Shown here one piece after another: positions 1-10,684 of a stretch of 64,000 nt of DNA. Position 1 is the first letter of the stretch. The number at the start of each line of letters is the position of its first letter. The stretch spans positions 62,001-126,000 of the forward strand of contig NZ_JABULH010000006.1 of the NCBI RefSeq assembly GCF_013328205.1. The letters are read 5' to 3'. Source of the stretch: Sphingomonas hominis (GTDB taxonomy: Bacteria; Pseudomonadota; Alphaproteobacteria; Sphingomonadales; Sphingomonadaceae). A program made the translations under genes and the position numbers. Below the pieces are notes generated by a model, which was not told the DNA's origin, did no database searches, and saw only the letters and a program-made list of their open reading frames with translations.

Positions 1-1135
<1,135 letters not shown>

Positions 1136-1137
<2 letters not shown>

Positions 1138-1822
1138 AAGCCGGCGGCAGCGGACTCAACGCATTGTGGTGTGGCACGGAAGACTCACCCGAGGCGGCAA
1201 ATGCGAACGGCAGCTCGGCCTGCGCGACGGGAGCGAAGCTGCGGCGGTGAATCGGCGCAGGGCCGTGTTCGCGCAGGGCACGCAAATGCTCGGGCGCGCC
1301 ATAGCCCTTGTTCGCGTGCCAGCCATAATGCGGGTACGCTTCGGCATGCGCGATCATGATGCGGTCGCGGGTGTGCTTGGCAACGATCGAGGCGGCGGCG
1401 ATCGAGCGGCTGACCGCGTCGCCGCCCACGATCGGGGTCGCGGCATAGACCCAGCGCGGCAGGCGGTTGCCGTCGACCAGCACGTGGCCGGGCGCGTGGC
1501 CGAGTTGTGCGGCGAGCCGGTCGACCGCGAGCGTCATCGCCTTCATGGTGGCCCAGTAGATGTTCAACCGGTCGATCTCGTCCGCCTCGACGATCCCGAT
1601 GCCGACCACCGCGCAGGCGAGCAGGCGATCGTGGAGGCGCTGGCGCTCACACGCCGACAGTTTCTTTGAATCGTCGATGCCGCGCGGGCACCCCTTGGCT
1701 GGAAGGATAACCGCGGCGGCGACGACGGGTCCGGCGAGCGGTCCCCTGCCCGCCTCGTCGACGCCCGCGACCGGCGGCAGGCACAGCTTTTCGTGGCGGA
1801 GAGCGGGCTTGGCGCGGGGCAT
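1136..1822 (-). CDS. rnhB: Ribonuclease HII
   Basis: Removes RNA from RNA-DNA hybrids and starts excision of single misincorporated ribonucleotides. Product is 228 aa. The N-terminal VDEAGRGPLAGPV motif carries the catalytic Asp22-Glu23 pair; DDSKKLS, VDGNRLP and ASIVAKHTRD follow as in the RNase HII family, with YPHYGW..KGYG near the C-terminus. I chose ATG 1822 because it overlaps the TGA of the upstream thiD fusion (ATGA); the longer open frame upstream lies inside thiD. It is translationally coupled to thiD and precedes ccrM. Confidence 0.95.
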
Positions 1823-2997
1823 CAGAGCCGCCACGGCGGAAAGCGGCGCTGCTCGCCCGTGGTGTAGAGGCGCAGCGCGTTGCCGGCGGGATCGGTGAGC
1901 GCGGCCTCGCGCCAACCCCACGGCTGGTCGAGCGCGTCAGCGACCGCGATCCCGGCGGCGCGCGCGGCGGTGACCGCGGCGTTGACATCGGCGACCTCGA
2001 GATAGACGATTGCGCGGCCGTCGATCTCGCCCGCTGCCTCGACCGACAAGGTGGTGCCGCCGGCGGTTTCGAAGCGGGCGTAGCGGCCACCGCTGTCGAC
2101 GATCGGCGTGAGGCCGAGCGCGCGGTAGAAGGCAACGCTCGCGGCATGGTCGGTCGCGGGCAGCGTCACCTGGTTGAGCGTCGCGCGGGCGCCCGGCACG
2201 TCGCGGACCTGCGCGTGCCCCATCGGTCCGTGGCCTGCGCCCAGCCCCGGCGCTTCGCGCAGGGCGAGGCGGACGAACAGGCGCGCGCGCTGGATCGCGT
2301 CGACCAGCGACAGCCCGCGACCCAGCCCCTCGGCAATCGCGCTCGCCAGCGTGCAGCCGGTGCCGTGGGAATGGGCCGTGTCGATGCGCGGCGCGGACCA
2401 GCGGGTGACCTGGCCGTCGGGGGCGATCAGGCGATCGACCACGATGTCGCCGGCGGCGTGGCCGCCCTTGACCAGCAAATGCGTGCCCGCTTGCGCGGCA
2501 TAGTCGATCGCCGCAGCCTCGACCGCGTCGTCGGACAGGTCGAGCCGACCGCACAGCACGCGGAACTCGGGCAGGTTGGGCGTCACCAAGGTGGCGAGGC
2601 GAGCGAGACGCTGCATCGCCAGGATCGTGGCGTCGTCAGCCAGCACCGCGCCGCTGGTCGCGACCATGACGGGGTCCAGCACGATGCGGTCGCCGTAGCG
2701 GCCCGAGGCGAGTTCGTCGGTGACCGCGTGCGCGACCGCTGCACCGCCGAGCATCCCGATCTTGACCGCGTCGACACCGATGTCAGCGGCGACGCACGTC
2801 ATCTGCTGCACCACGAAGGCGGGCGGAACGGGGTGGACGCCCTGTACCCCCAGCGTGTTCTGCGCGGTGAGCGCGGTGACGGCGGTCATCGCGTGGCCGC
2901 CGAGCATCGTCACCGTCTTAATGTCGGCCTGGATGCCCGCACCCCCACCGGAGTCAGAGCCGGCGACGATGAGAATGCGTGGGATGATCTGTGTCAT
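1822..2997 (-). CDS. thiD: Hydroxymethylpyrimidine (phosphate) kinase fused to a glyoxalase/VOC domain
   Basis: Residues 1-265 are a ThiD kinase, which phosphorylates HMP and HMP-P for thiamine synthesis: it shows AGSDSGGGAGIQAD at the start, GGHAMTAVTALTAQNT, and the C-terminal anion-hole motif HSHGTGCTLASA. Residues about 272-391 are a VOC/glyoxalase-like domain (TLPATDHAASVAFYRALGL, then VYLEVADVNAA and LTDPAGNALRLY). Total 391 aa, compared with about 265-270 for ThiD alone. No stop or start separates the two domains, so this is a genuine fusion in this sequence. The role of the VOC part is unknown. Its TGA overlaps the rnhB start. Confidence 0.9.
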   Translation of the reverse strand: MTQIIPRILIVAGSDSGGGAGIQADIKTVTMLGGHAMTAVTALTAQNTLGVQGVHPVPPAFVVQQMTCVAADIGVDAVKIGMLGGAAVAHAVTDELASGRYGDRIVLDPVMVATSGAVLADDATILAMQRLARLATLVTPNLPEFRVLCGRLDLSDDAVEAAAIDYAAQAGTHLLVKGGHAAGDIVVDRLIAPDGQVTRWSAPRIDTAHSHGTGCTLASAIAEGLGRGLSLVDAIQRARLFVRLALREAPGLGAGHGPMGHAQVRDVPGARATLNQVTLPATDHAASVAFYRALGLTPIVDSGGRYARFETAGGTTLSVEAAGEIDGRAIVYLEVADVNAAVTAARAAGIAVADALDQPWGWREAALTDPAGNALRLYTTGEQRRFPPWRL

Positions 2998-3189
2998 TCT
3001 GGGACGAAGTGGAGGAAGTGGAGGTTCAAACGCATGTTTTCCACTTGAGCACGGGTCGGCGTAGCGCGGGCGCGCGTAGGGGCGAGAGGGGTCATCGCGG
3101 CATCATGCCAGCGTGGGCGTGGGTAGGACAGTCGTCGCAGGCATGAGCGGGCCGGTAGCAAGGCGGGGGCGAAGCAGCAGCTCCCGCCA

Positions 3190-3417
3190 TCAATGCGGAC
3201 GGTGGTGGCGGGTGGTCGAGGCAGGGTGCCGCGCCAGCGCATCGTCGACGCGCGCGGGGCGATCGAGCAGCTCGCCGCCGCAATCGGAGCAGCGCTCATC
3301 GAGCGCGTCGGCGCAATCGGCGCAGAAGGTGTTCTCCAGCGAACAGATAAACGCGCCGCCCTCGTCGGCGGGCAGATCAACGCCGCAGCGTTCGCAATCG
3401 GGGCGCATCTCGAGCAT
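3190..3417 (-). CDS. DUF1272 family cysteine-rich small protein
   Basis: A 75-aa protein starting MLEMRPDCERCGVDLP, with paired cysteines spread along its length (CERC, FICS, FCADCAD, RCSDCGGEL), the pattern of the DUF1272 family and suggestive of zinc binding. A longer frame opens upstream to 3654, but the DUF1272 domain begins at the ATG at 3417 and the upstream part has no protein-like character. Function unknown. The C-terminal 20 or so residues (after DRPAR) are low-complexity and may be unstructured. Confidence 0.75.
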   Translation of the reverse strand: MLEMRPDCERCGVDLPADEGGAFICSLENTFCADCADALDERCSDCGGELLDRPARVDDALARHPASTTRHHRPH

Positions 3418-3544
3418 GGCGACGAGATAGCGACGCGGGGGTGCGGGGGGAAGTGGCGAGTGAGGCAACCCCTCGATCGTTGAGGCCAATGTCGCATTGT
3501 GGTGGAAAGCGGACGTGCGGACCGACGCGTTGTAGTAAGAGCAA

Positions 3545-3952
3545 TCATTCCATTGAGCGTAGAGGCCCGTAGATGCGCTCCCATGCTCTCTGTTCACCAC
3601 ATCTGCCCTCCTGACACATCTGTGTTTTATCCAATATCCTGCGAACAGCCTCAAGCGGTTGGCATGGAGCCTGCGGGTTATGGCTCAAGATGATCGGCGG
3701 GGCAGGAATTAGTGATTCGTTGATCTGAACATACTTCTTCAAATCGGCCTGGCTGACGATTGCCTTATTGAAGCTGATAAGACCATCTTGAGTAACAAGG
3801 ATGTTCGTCTGCACCGGGTCGATCCCTCTTGTGAGATATGAGCCGAGCGGCCAAGCTCGCTCCTTGCTCACGCATGCTGTCTTGTTTGAGACGCTGCAGG
3901 CGGACAGCAGAATAGCAACGGAGGCGATTGATAGGAGCGATTGTAGCATCAC
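3545..3952 (-). CDS. Putative lipoprotein with ExbD/TolR-like pattern, AT-richer than its surroundings
   Basis: A 135-aa protein with a lipoprotein signal peptide: hydrophobic core IASVAILLSAC with the lipid-attachment Cys at residue 19. The middle (NILVTQDGLISFNKAIVSQ, then a further helix-strand pattern to PLEAVRRILDK) resembles the periplasmic domain of ExbD/TolR proteins, but no family is certain. Base composition stands out: I counted 55 G/C in 120 bases at 3721-3840 (46 percent), far below flanking genes, and codons such as TTA and ATA are used. This suggests recent transfer. It stands alone, read toward the DUF1272 gene. Confidence 0.65.
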   Translation of the reverse strand: MMLQSLLSIASVAILLSACSVSNKTACVSKERAWPLGSYLTRGIDPVQTNILVTQDGLISFNKAIVSQADLKKYVQINESLIPAPPIILSHNPQAPCQPLEAVRRILDKTQMCQEGRCGEQRAWERIYGPLRSME

Positions 3953-4039
3953 TCGAACATAGCCGACCGCTGAATGTCGGCAATTGGGCGAAAGCAGACA
4001 TTGCTATTGCACGTTGGTGTCGGCCACGTCGATGCGCCC

Positions 4040-5380
<1,341 letters not shown>

Positions 5381-5441
5381 GACGCCTTCCATCCGCTTCG
5401 CGCTTTACGGCTCATAACCAGGTGCGGTGAAAAGGGCGATA

Positions 5442-6704
5442 ATGTCGCAGGCGACCCGAATATTACTCTCGCTCGTCGTTGGGCTGTCGGCCGGGATCGC
5501 GCTGGCGGCCTATGCGCCGGGCGCGGTGCCGCAGGTGGCGAGCGTGGCGGAGCCGATCGGTTCGGCCTGGCTGCACGGGTTGCAGATGACGATCGTGCCG
5601 CTGGTCGTGTCGCTGCTGGTGACGGGCGTGGCGGCAACCGCGGAGGCCGCCAAGGCGGGGCGGCTGGCGGCGCGCGCGATTGCGCTCTACGTCGGCTTGC
5701 TGTTCTGTTCGGCGGCGGCGGCGGCGCTGCTGACGCCATTGTTCCTCCAACTGGTGCCATTGCCGGCGGAGTCGGCGGCGGCGCTGCGCGGGGCGCTGTC
5801 GGGCGCGCAGGCGATCCCGGAGGTGCCGCCGCTGGGCGAGTTCCTGGCAGGCGTGGTGCCGTCGAACGTCGTCAAGGCGGCGGGCGACAATGCGTTTCTG
5901 TCGCTGATCATCTTCACGTTGGTGTTCGCGTTCGCGCTGGGGCGGATCGAGCCCGAGTTGCGGGTACTGCTGACCAAGTTCTTCACCGCGCTGCGCGACA
6001 CGATGCTGGTGGTGATCGACTGGGTGCTGTGGATCGCGCCGGTGGGCGTGTTCGCGCTCGCTTTGGTGGTCGGCGCGCGCGCTGGCACGGGCGCGTTCGG
6101 CGCGCTGGTGCATTACGTGCTGACGGTGATCGCGGTCGGGCTGGTGGTGTCGTCGTTCGCTTATCCGCTGGCGCTGCTGGGCGCGCGCTTGTCGCTTGGG
6201 CGCTTCGTCAAGGCCGCGTTGCCGGCGCAGGTGGTGGCGATCAGCACGCAATCCTCGCTCGCCTCGCTGCCGGCGATGCTGGAGGGGACGCGCGCGCTGG
6301 GCGTGCCGGTGCGCGTCGGCGGGGTGACGCTGCCGCTGGCGGTGGCGGTGTTCCGCGCGACGGGGCCGGCGATGAACCTGGCGGTGGCCATCTATGTCGC
6401 GCGCTGGTTCGGGGTCGAGTTGACCGCGGGCACGCTCGCGACCGCGACGGTGGTGGCGACGCTGACGTCGCTCGGATCGGTCAGCCTGCCGGGCACGGTC
6501 AGCTACGTCAGCGCGATCGCGCCGGTGGCGGCGACCCTGGGTGCGCCGGTCGCGCCGCTGGGATTGCTAGTGGCGGTCGAGACGATCCCCGACATCATCC
6601 GCACCGTGGGCAACGTGACGATGGACGTCGCCACCACCGCGCTCTTGGGACGCGGGGCGGAACCGGAGGTGGAGGACGACGGGCTGGTTGAGCTGCCCGC
6701 CTGA
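5442..6704 (+). CDS. Dicarboxylate/amino acid:cation symporter (DAACS/GltP-type)
   Basis: Inner-membrane secondary transporter of about 420 aa with eight hydrophobic segments and two re-entrant loops typical of the family. The serine/threonine-rich hairpin motif appears as STQSSLASLP, and the TM7/TM8 region includes RATGPAMNLAVAIY and SVSLPGTVSY. Substrate is probably a C4-dicarboxylate, glutamate or aspartate with Na+ or H+; specificity cannot be read here. The start at 5442 has AGGG five bases upstream; GTG 5427 is the alternative. Divergent from glmM. Confidence 0.88.
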   Translation: MSQATRILLSLVVGLSAGIALAAYAPGAVPQVASVAEPIGSAWLHGLQMTIVPLVVSLLVTGVAATAEAAKAGRLAARAIALYVGLLFCSAAAAALLTPLFLQLVPLPAESAAALRGALSGAQAIPEVPPLGEFLAGVVPSNVVKAAGDNAFLSLIIFTLVFAFALGRIEPELRVLLTKFFTALRDTMLVVIDWVLWIAPVGVFALALVVGARAGTGAFGALVHYVLTVIAVGLVVSSFAYPLALLGARLSLGRFVKAALPAQVVAISTQSSLASLPAMLEGTRALGVPVRVGGVTLPLAVAVFRATGPAMNLAVAIYVARWFGVELTAGTLATATVVATLTSLGSVSLPGTVSYVSAIAPVAATLGAPVAPLGLLVAVETIPDIIRTVGNVTMDVATTALLGRGAEPEVEDDGLVELPA

Positions 6705-6749
6705 TGGCGGGCGCCGGGGTGCCAATATGGAAGCGCCCCGACCGCCCGC

Positions 6750-7217
6750 TTAGCCGAGCAGTTGTTCGGCGAGCTTGGTGTGTTGCTCGTCGGCCTGTTT
6801 CGCCTCGTCGGCGGACGATTTCATGTCCTGCGCCACGTCGTCGAGCCCGAGCGTGCGGGTGTAGCTCGCCATCGTGCCGAACGCGGCGATCCAGTAATGC
6901 AGCGCGAGCTGTCCGCTGGCGATGATACCCAGGTCGCGCGACTGCTCGTCTGTCGCCTGCTGCCGTCTACGGCGGCTGACCGCGTAATGCGCTTCCAGGA
7001 TCGGATTGTCCTGCTGGTCGCCGCCGGCCTGTTGCAGCGCGCGGTCGATCCGGTCGGCCCACTCTCTGGACGTGCGATTGCCCTCGTCCAGCGCAGCCTT
7101 CAGATCGGGGTGCGTCGCGTCCTGGGCGATCTCGTCGGTGGCGCGCGCGGCAACGTCACTGCCCGCCTTCATCGCCGCTAGTCCTTGCGACACGAGCGCC
7201 TTGAGATTGTCAGCCAT
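6750..7217 (-). CDS. Ferritin-like DUF892 (YciE/YciF) family protein
   Basis: A 155-aa, almost entirely helical protein lacking signal or membrane segments, with the four-helix pattern of DUF892/YciE proteins (for example a central LGIIASGQLALHYWIAAFG helix). Members are often stress-induced ferritin-like proteins; activity is unproven. GGAG lies eight bases before the ATG. It converges with the DAACS symporter gene. A second distant paralogue lies at 45443-45931. Confidence 0.7.
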   Translation of the reverse strand: MADNLKALVSQGLAAMKAGSDVAARATDEIAQDATHPDLKAALDEGNRTSREWADRIDRALQQAGGDQQDNPILEAHYAVSRRRRQQATDEQSRDLGIIASGQLALHYWIAAFGTMASYTRTLGLDDVAQDMKSSADEAKQADEQHTKLAEQLLG

Positions 7218-7402
7218 GATCGATGCTCCATGCGGGCGGAGTGGCCCGGTGCACGTGGCGGGTAGCTCGCCGGCGGCGGGCTGGTTCCCAGGCGCAGGCG
7301 AACGGTGCGACGAAGCGGGCGCGGTGGCGGTTGTTGCGCGCGTGTCGCTGATCTCGGTCAGGTCGGTGGGGCAGTGAGAGCGCCCGCTTGACCGATTGCC
7401 TG

Positions 7403-7438
7403 CGACTCCTTACTGACAATCGTGTCAGTAAGGAGTCG
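7403..7438. promoter_or_regulatory. Perfect 16-bp inverted repeat covering the ribosome binding site of the COQ4-like gene
   Basis: Arms 7403-7418 and 7423-7438 are perfectly complementary with a 4-base spacer (ATCG). The inner part, TACTGACA-ATCG-TGTCAGTA, has the form of a TetR-family operator. The right arm contains AAGGAG (7430-7435), the likely Shine-Dalgarno sequence of the GTG start at 7444. It could be a DNA operator, an mRNA hairpin hiding the RBS, or both. No regulator gene is adjacent. Confidence 0.7.
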
Positions 7439-7443
7439 ATCAC

Positions 7444-8241
7444 GTGGCTATCCTTCCTCCCTTTCCGGGCACCGACGGCAAGCGCGACTGGCGCACCGCG
7501 CTCGACGCGATTAAGAAGTTGATGAACAACGGCGACGACACGCAGCAGGTGTTCCGCATCATGCGCGCGCTGAACGTCGGCAACGCGCCGCAGAATTACG
7601 CGCGGCTGATCGCGACCGAGCGCGGCGGGCGGATTGCGCAGGACCATGTCGAACTGGCCGAGCGTTTCACCGATCCGGCGTTCGTCGCCAGCTTCGCACC
7701 CGGCACGGTCGGTGCCGCGTACCGGCATTTCCTGGAGACCACGGGCTATTCGGCCGACGGGCTGGTCGCGGTGAGCAAGCTCGCGCCCGACGAGGACGAC
7801 ATGGTTCACCCTTATGCGTGGATGGGGCGGCGCATCCGCGACACGCACGACATCTGGCACGTGCTGACCGGTTATCAGGCGGACGAGAGTTTGGGCGAGG
7901 CGGCGCTGGTCGCGTTCAGTTTCGCGCAGGTCGGCGGGCTCGGCTGGGCGTTCATCGCAGGCGCGGCATCGCTCAAGAGCCTGAGCGTGACCAAGGGTAC
8001 CGCGTTCGCCAAAGCCGTGATCGAGGGTTATCGCCACGGCCGTGCGGCGAAGTGGATCTCGGGCGAGGATTACCTGGAGCTGCTGCACGAGCCGATCGAC
8101 GAAGCGCGGCGGCGGCTGAACATCAAGGAACCGGTGGCGTACCGCCGCGCGCAACGCGAACTGGGGCCGGCGATGGCGTCGTACCTGAGCGCGCAAAAGG
8201 AGCGCGCGGGCGCGGCGGAGCCGGAGCGGCTGGCGGCGTAA
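7444..8241 (+). CDS. COQ4-family ubiquinone biosynthesis protein
   Basis: 265 aa with the COQ4 signature HDIWHVLTGYQ followed by a conserved Glu, the putative metal-binding motif of the family. COQ4 proteins are required for ubiquinone synthesis, thought to organise the biosynthetic complex or act on the ring; ubiA is encoded at 34196. The GTG start is supported by AAGGAG eight bases upstream, inside the palindrome 7403-7438. The spacing between HDxxH and Glu is one residue longer than I remember for the eukaryotic motif. Confidence 0.85.
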   Translation: MAILPPFPGTDGKRDWRTALDAIKKLMNNGDDTQQVFRIMRALNVGNAPQNYARLIATERGGRIAQDHVELAERFTDPAFVASFAPGTVGAAYRHFLETTGYSADGLVAVSKLAPDEDDMVHPYAWMGRRIRDTHDIWHVLTGYQADESLGEAALVAFSFAQVGGLGWAFIAGAASLKSLSVTKGTAFAKAVIEGYRHGRAAKWISGEDYLELLHEPIDEARRRLNIKEPVAYRRAQRELGPAMASYLSAQKERAGAAEPERLAA

Positions 8242-8506
8242 CGCTGGGTTGCGGAGGGGTGGCACGCCGGGCGGCGCTCGCGCTCGATTGTCGCGGGAGG
8301 CCGTACCCTTCCAAGGACAACGGTCGGTCGCGCGCGCGACGGCGTCACGCCGTGCGTGCGTGCGGCGCGGCTTTGCGGCGATGTGGGTAGCCCGATTGCG
8401 GCCATCCGATCGCGGCGGTTTAGCTTATTGCTCCGGCCTGCATGACTTCCGCAGCTTCGTCCGCGCGATGCCGTCGGACACTGTCGCGTGACCTGAGAAG
8501 CGGACC

Positions 8507-8791
8507 TCAGCCGACGGCCACGCCCTTCCAGAAGGCGACGCGACCGCGGATCGCCTCCGCTTCCTTCTTGGGGTCGGAATAATACCAGGCCGCGTCGGTG
8601 TTGACCGCGCCGTCGACGTGCAGGCTGTAATAATGCGCCGTGCCCTTCCACGGACAGACGCTGGTCGTATCGCTTGGACGGAGCAGCGATGCGTCGACGC
8701 TCTCGAGCGGGAAGTAGTGATTACCCTCGACCACCACCGTGTCGTCGCTGCTGGCGATGCGCGAACCGTTCCATTTTGCCTCAACCATCAT
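8507..8791 (-). CDS. DUF427 domain protein
   Basis: A 94-aa protein forming a complete DUF427 domain: a beta-rich fold with VVVEGNHYFPLESV, TTSVCPWKGTAHYYS and AAWYYSDPKKEAEAIRGRV, the hallmark segments of the family. Function is unknown; DUF427 proteins are small cytosolic proteins common in soil and plant bacteria. Two adjacent ATGs (8791, 8788) follow a GAGG; either may be used. It stands alone between the COQ4-like gene and recF. Confidence 0.85.
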   Translation of the reverse strand: MMVEAKWNGSRIASSDDTVVVEGNHYFPLESVDASLLRPSDTTSVCPWKGTAHYYSLHVDGAVNTDAAWYYSDPKKEAEAIRGRVAFWKGVAVG

Positions 8792-9045
8792 GCACCTCTC
8801 TGAATGACGGGCAGGTCGGCATCCGCATTACGTGCGTCAAGTTCATCACCGCTCGCCCGACGTTCGTTTCCCGATCCCGCTTCGCGCGACACTGGATGGA
8901 CGCTGGTCTGATCGAGTGCGACACGAATGGTCGTCCCCCTCGCCCGGCAACTCGGCTGCTGCATCGGCGCGCGGGCGCGTCGCCGCCGACCTAGCCGGAA
9001 GAGGCGGTTGTCGGGTGGCGGCAAAGCGCGCTATCGCCGGGCGCG

Positions 9046-10083
9046 ATGCTGTCGCGGCTGGTGCTCACCGACTTTCGCAATCATGCGGACTTGGCACTGG
9101 CGCCTGACCAAGGCTTCGTGGTGCTCACCGGGCACAATGGCGCGGGCAAGACCAACGTGTTGGAAGCGGTGTCGCTGTTGGCGCCGGGGCGCGGGCTTCG
9201 CCGCGCGAGCCTGTCGCAGATGGCGCGCCATGATGGACCGGGCGGGTTCGGGGTCGCGGCGACGCTGGACGACGGGGTCGAGGTTGCGACGGGCACGCTG
9301 GCGGCTGCGCCCGAGCGGCGCGTGGTGCGCGTCAGCGGTGCGAACGCGAGCGCGGGCGCGCTGGCGGAGCGATTGTCGATCCTGTGGCTGACCCCGGCGA
9401 TGGACCGGCTGTTCGTCGAGCCGGCAGGCGAGCGGCGGCGCTTTCTCGACCGGTTGACGCTGGCGCTGCTGCCCGGCCACGCGAGCGAGACGCAGCGCTA
9501 CGAACGCGCGATGCGCGACCGCAACCGGTTGCTGGCCGAGGAGGCGGCGGAGCCGGTGTGGCTGGACGCGTTGGAAGCGCAGATGGTGCGCCACGGTGTC
9601 GCATTGGACGCCGCGCGGCGGACCACGGTCGCGGCGCTGGAAGAACGGTTGGCGGGTGCGAGCGCGGTCGATTTCCCGCGCGCGTCGATTGCGCTGGACG
9701 GGTGGTCCGACGAGCCGGCATCCTTCGCCGCGGCCTTGCGCCAGGGCCGCGCGCGCGACGCCGCTGCGGGCCGCGCGCTGGTCGGCCCGCACCGCGTCGA
9801 TCTGGTCGTCACGCACGTCGACAAGGGCGCGCCGGCCGCGCTCGCCTCGACCGGCGAGCAGAAGGCGTTGCTGCTCGGCATGGTGCTGGCACACGGCGAG
9901 CTGGTCGCGGAGCGGCGCGGCAGCCCGCCGGTGCTGCTGCTCGACGAAGTGGCGGCGCACCTCGACCCTGCGCGGCGCGGCGCGCTGTTCGCGCGGCTGG
10001 CGGGACGCGGGCAGGTGTGGATGACGGGGACCGAGCGCGCGCTGTTCGACGCGGCGGATGGGGCGATGCACGTCGAGTTGTGA
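9046..10083 (+). CDS. recF: DNA replication and repair protein RecF
   Basis: 345-aa SMC-like ATPase that loads RecA at gaps and helps replication forks restart. Walker A is GHNGAGKTN (residues 29-37), the ABC-type signature is [12 protein letters not shown], and Walker B is [12 protein letters not shown]. It starts [13 protein letters not shown], as expected. gyrB follows 3 kb downstream in the same orientation, a loosened remnant of the classical dnaA-dnaN-recF-gyrB order. Confidence 0.96.
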   Translation: MLSRLVLTDFRNHADLALAPDQGFVVLTGHNGAGKTNVLEAVSLLAPGRGLRRASLSQMARHDGPGGFGVAATLDDGVEVATGTLAAAPERRVVRVSGANASAGALAERLSILWLTPAMDRLFVEPAGERRRFLDRLTLALLPGHASETQRYERAMRDRNRLLAEEAAEPVWLDALEAQMVRHGVALDAARRTTVAALEERLAGASAVDFPRASIALDGWSDEPASFAAALRQGRARDAAAGRALVGPHRVDLVVTHVDKGAPAALASTGEQKALLLGMVLAHGELVAERRGSPPVLLLDEVAAHLDPARRGALFARLAGRGQVWMTGTERALFDAADGAMHVEL

Positions 10084-10271
10084 GGTGCGCTACGCGGCTG
10101 CCGGACGGGTTGGGGTGCGTGTGGCATGGCTGAGCGGTTTGGTGCGAGGAGGCAAGTAAGTGTTCGTGCCGGCCTGTCCGCCTCGCCTCACCGATTTAGA
10201 AATAGGCCGCGACGCACGACGGCTTAGTCTCAAGAACGCGGTTCAGCGTTGGTGCGAGCGCTGCACGAACC

Positions 10272-10310
10272 CTCTACCCACTCCCAGCCCCTCCCTTGCA
10301 GGGAGGGGAG
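10272..10310. repeat. CTACCCACCC/GGGAGGGGAG palindromic repeat, copy 1
   Basis: Intergenic copy of a short GC-rich element: a CTACCCAC-type lead followed by a hairpin CCCCTCCC-TTGCA-GGGAGGGG. It occurs in the 600-bp gap between recF and the MFS gene, which otherwise holds no convincing gene. Further copies are at 17134, 27871, 35285 (inverted) and 35692. Confidence 0.8.
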
Positions 10311-10684
10311 CAGGTTGGTCGTCGCGGAAGTAATGGGCAGCAAGAATGCCGTTGCGATGGATGGTTGGGCTTCAAGCTTTCGGGAGGCGTCCACCGCATC
10401 GTTCGACGAGCGTGCGGTTCGCCCTGTCGGAGCCCGGCGGCGGATGCGCGGGACGGAACGGTTGCGGGGACGGCCGGTTAGGCGTTGACGAGGGCGGTGG
10501 CGGGTCTAGCCTCGCCGGGATGATCGAGGACAAGCGCGCATGAACGACAGGACGCTTCGCCCGCTCGGCGCGGTCATCGCGCGTTCGCGGCCGATAGCGG
10601 GACCGGCTCGTCATCGGCGCTGACCTGCCCCGTGCCCCGCGTGATGCATCCGGCGCCGGCTCCGAGTGGCGCGGCGGGTGGCGG

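Noticed and set aside
3100-3135. GGGTAGGACAG near thiD as another copy of the three-part repeat
   Set aside because: Only the last block matches; GGTCAC and AAAGAGCG blocks are absent.
2994-3584. Minus-strand ORF ending HFLHFVPE beside thiD
   Set aside because: It overlaps the DUF1272 gene in another frame and has Arg/Ser/Thr/Pro-rich content without a domain.
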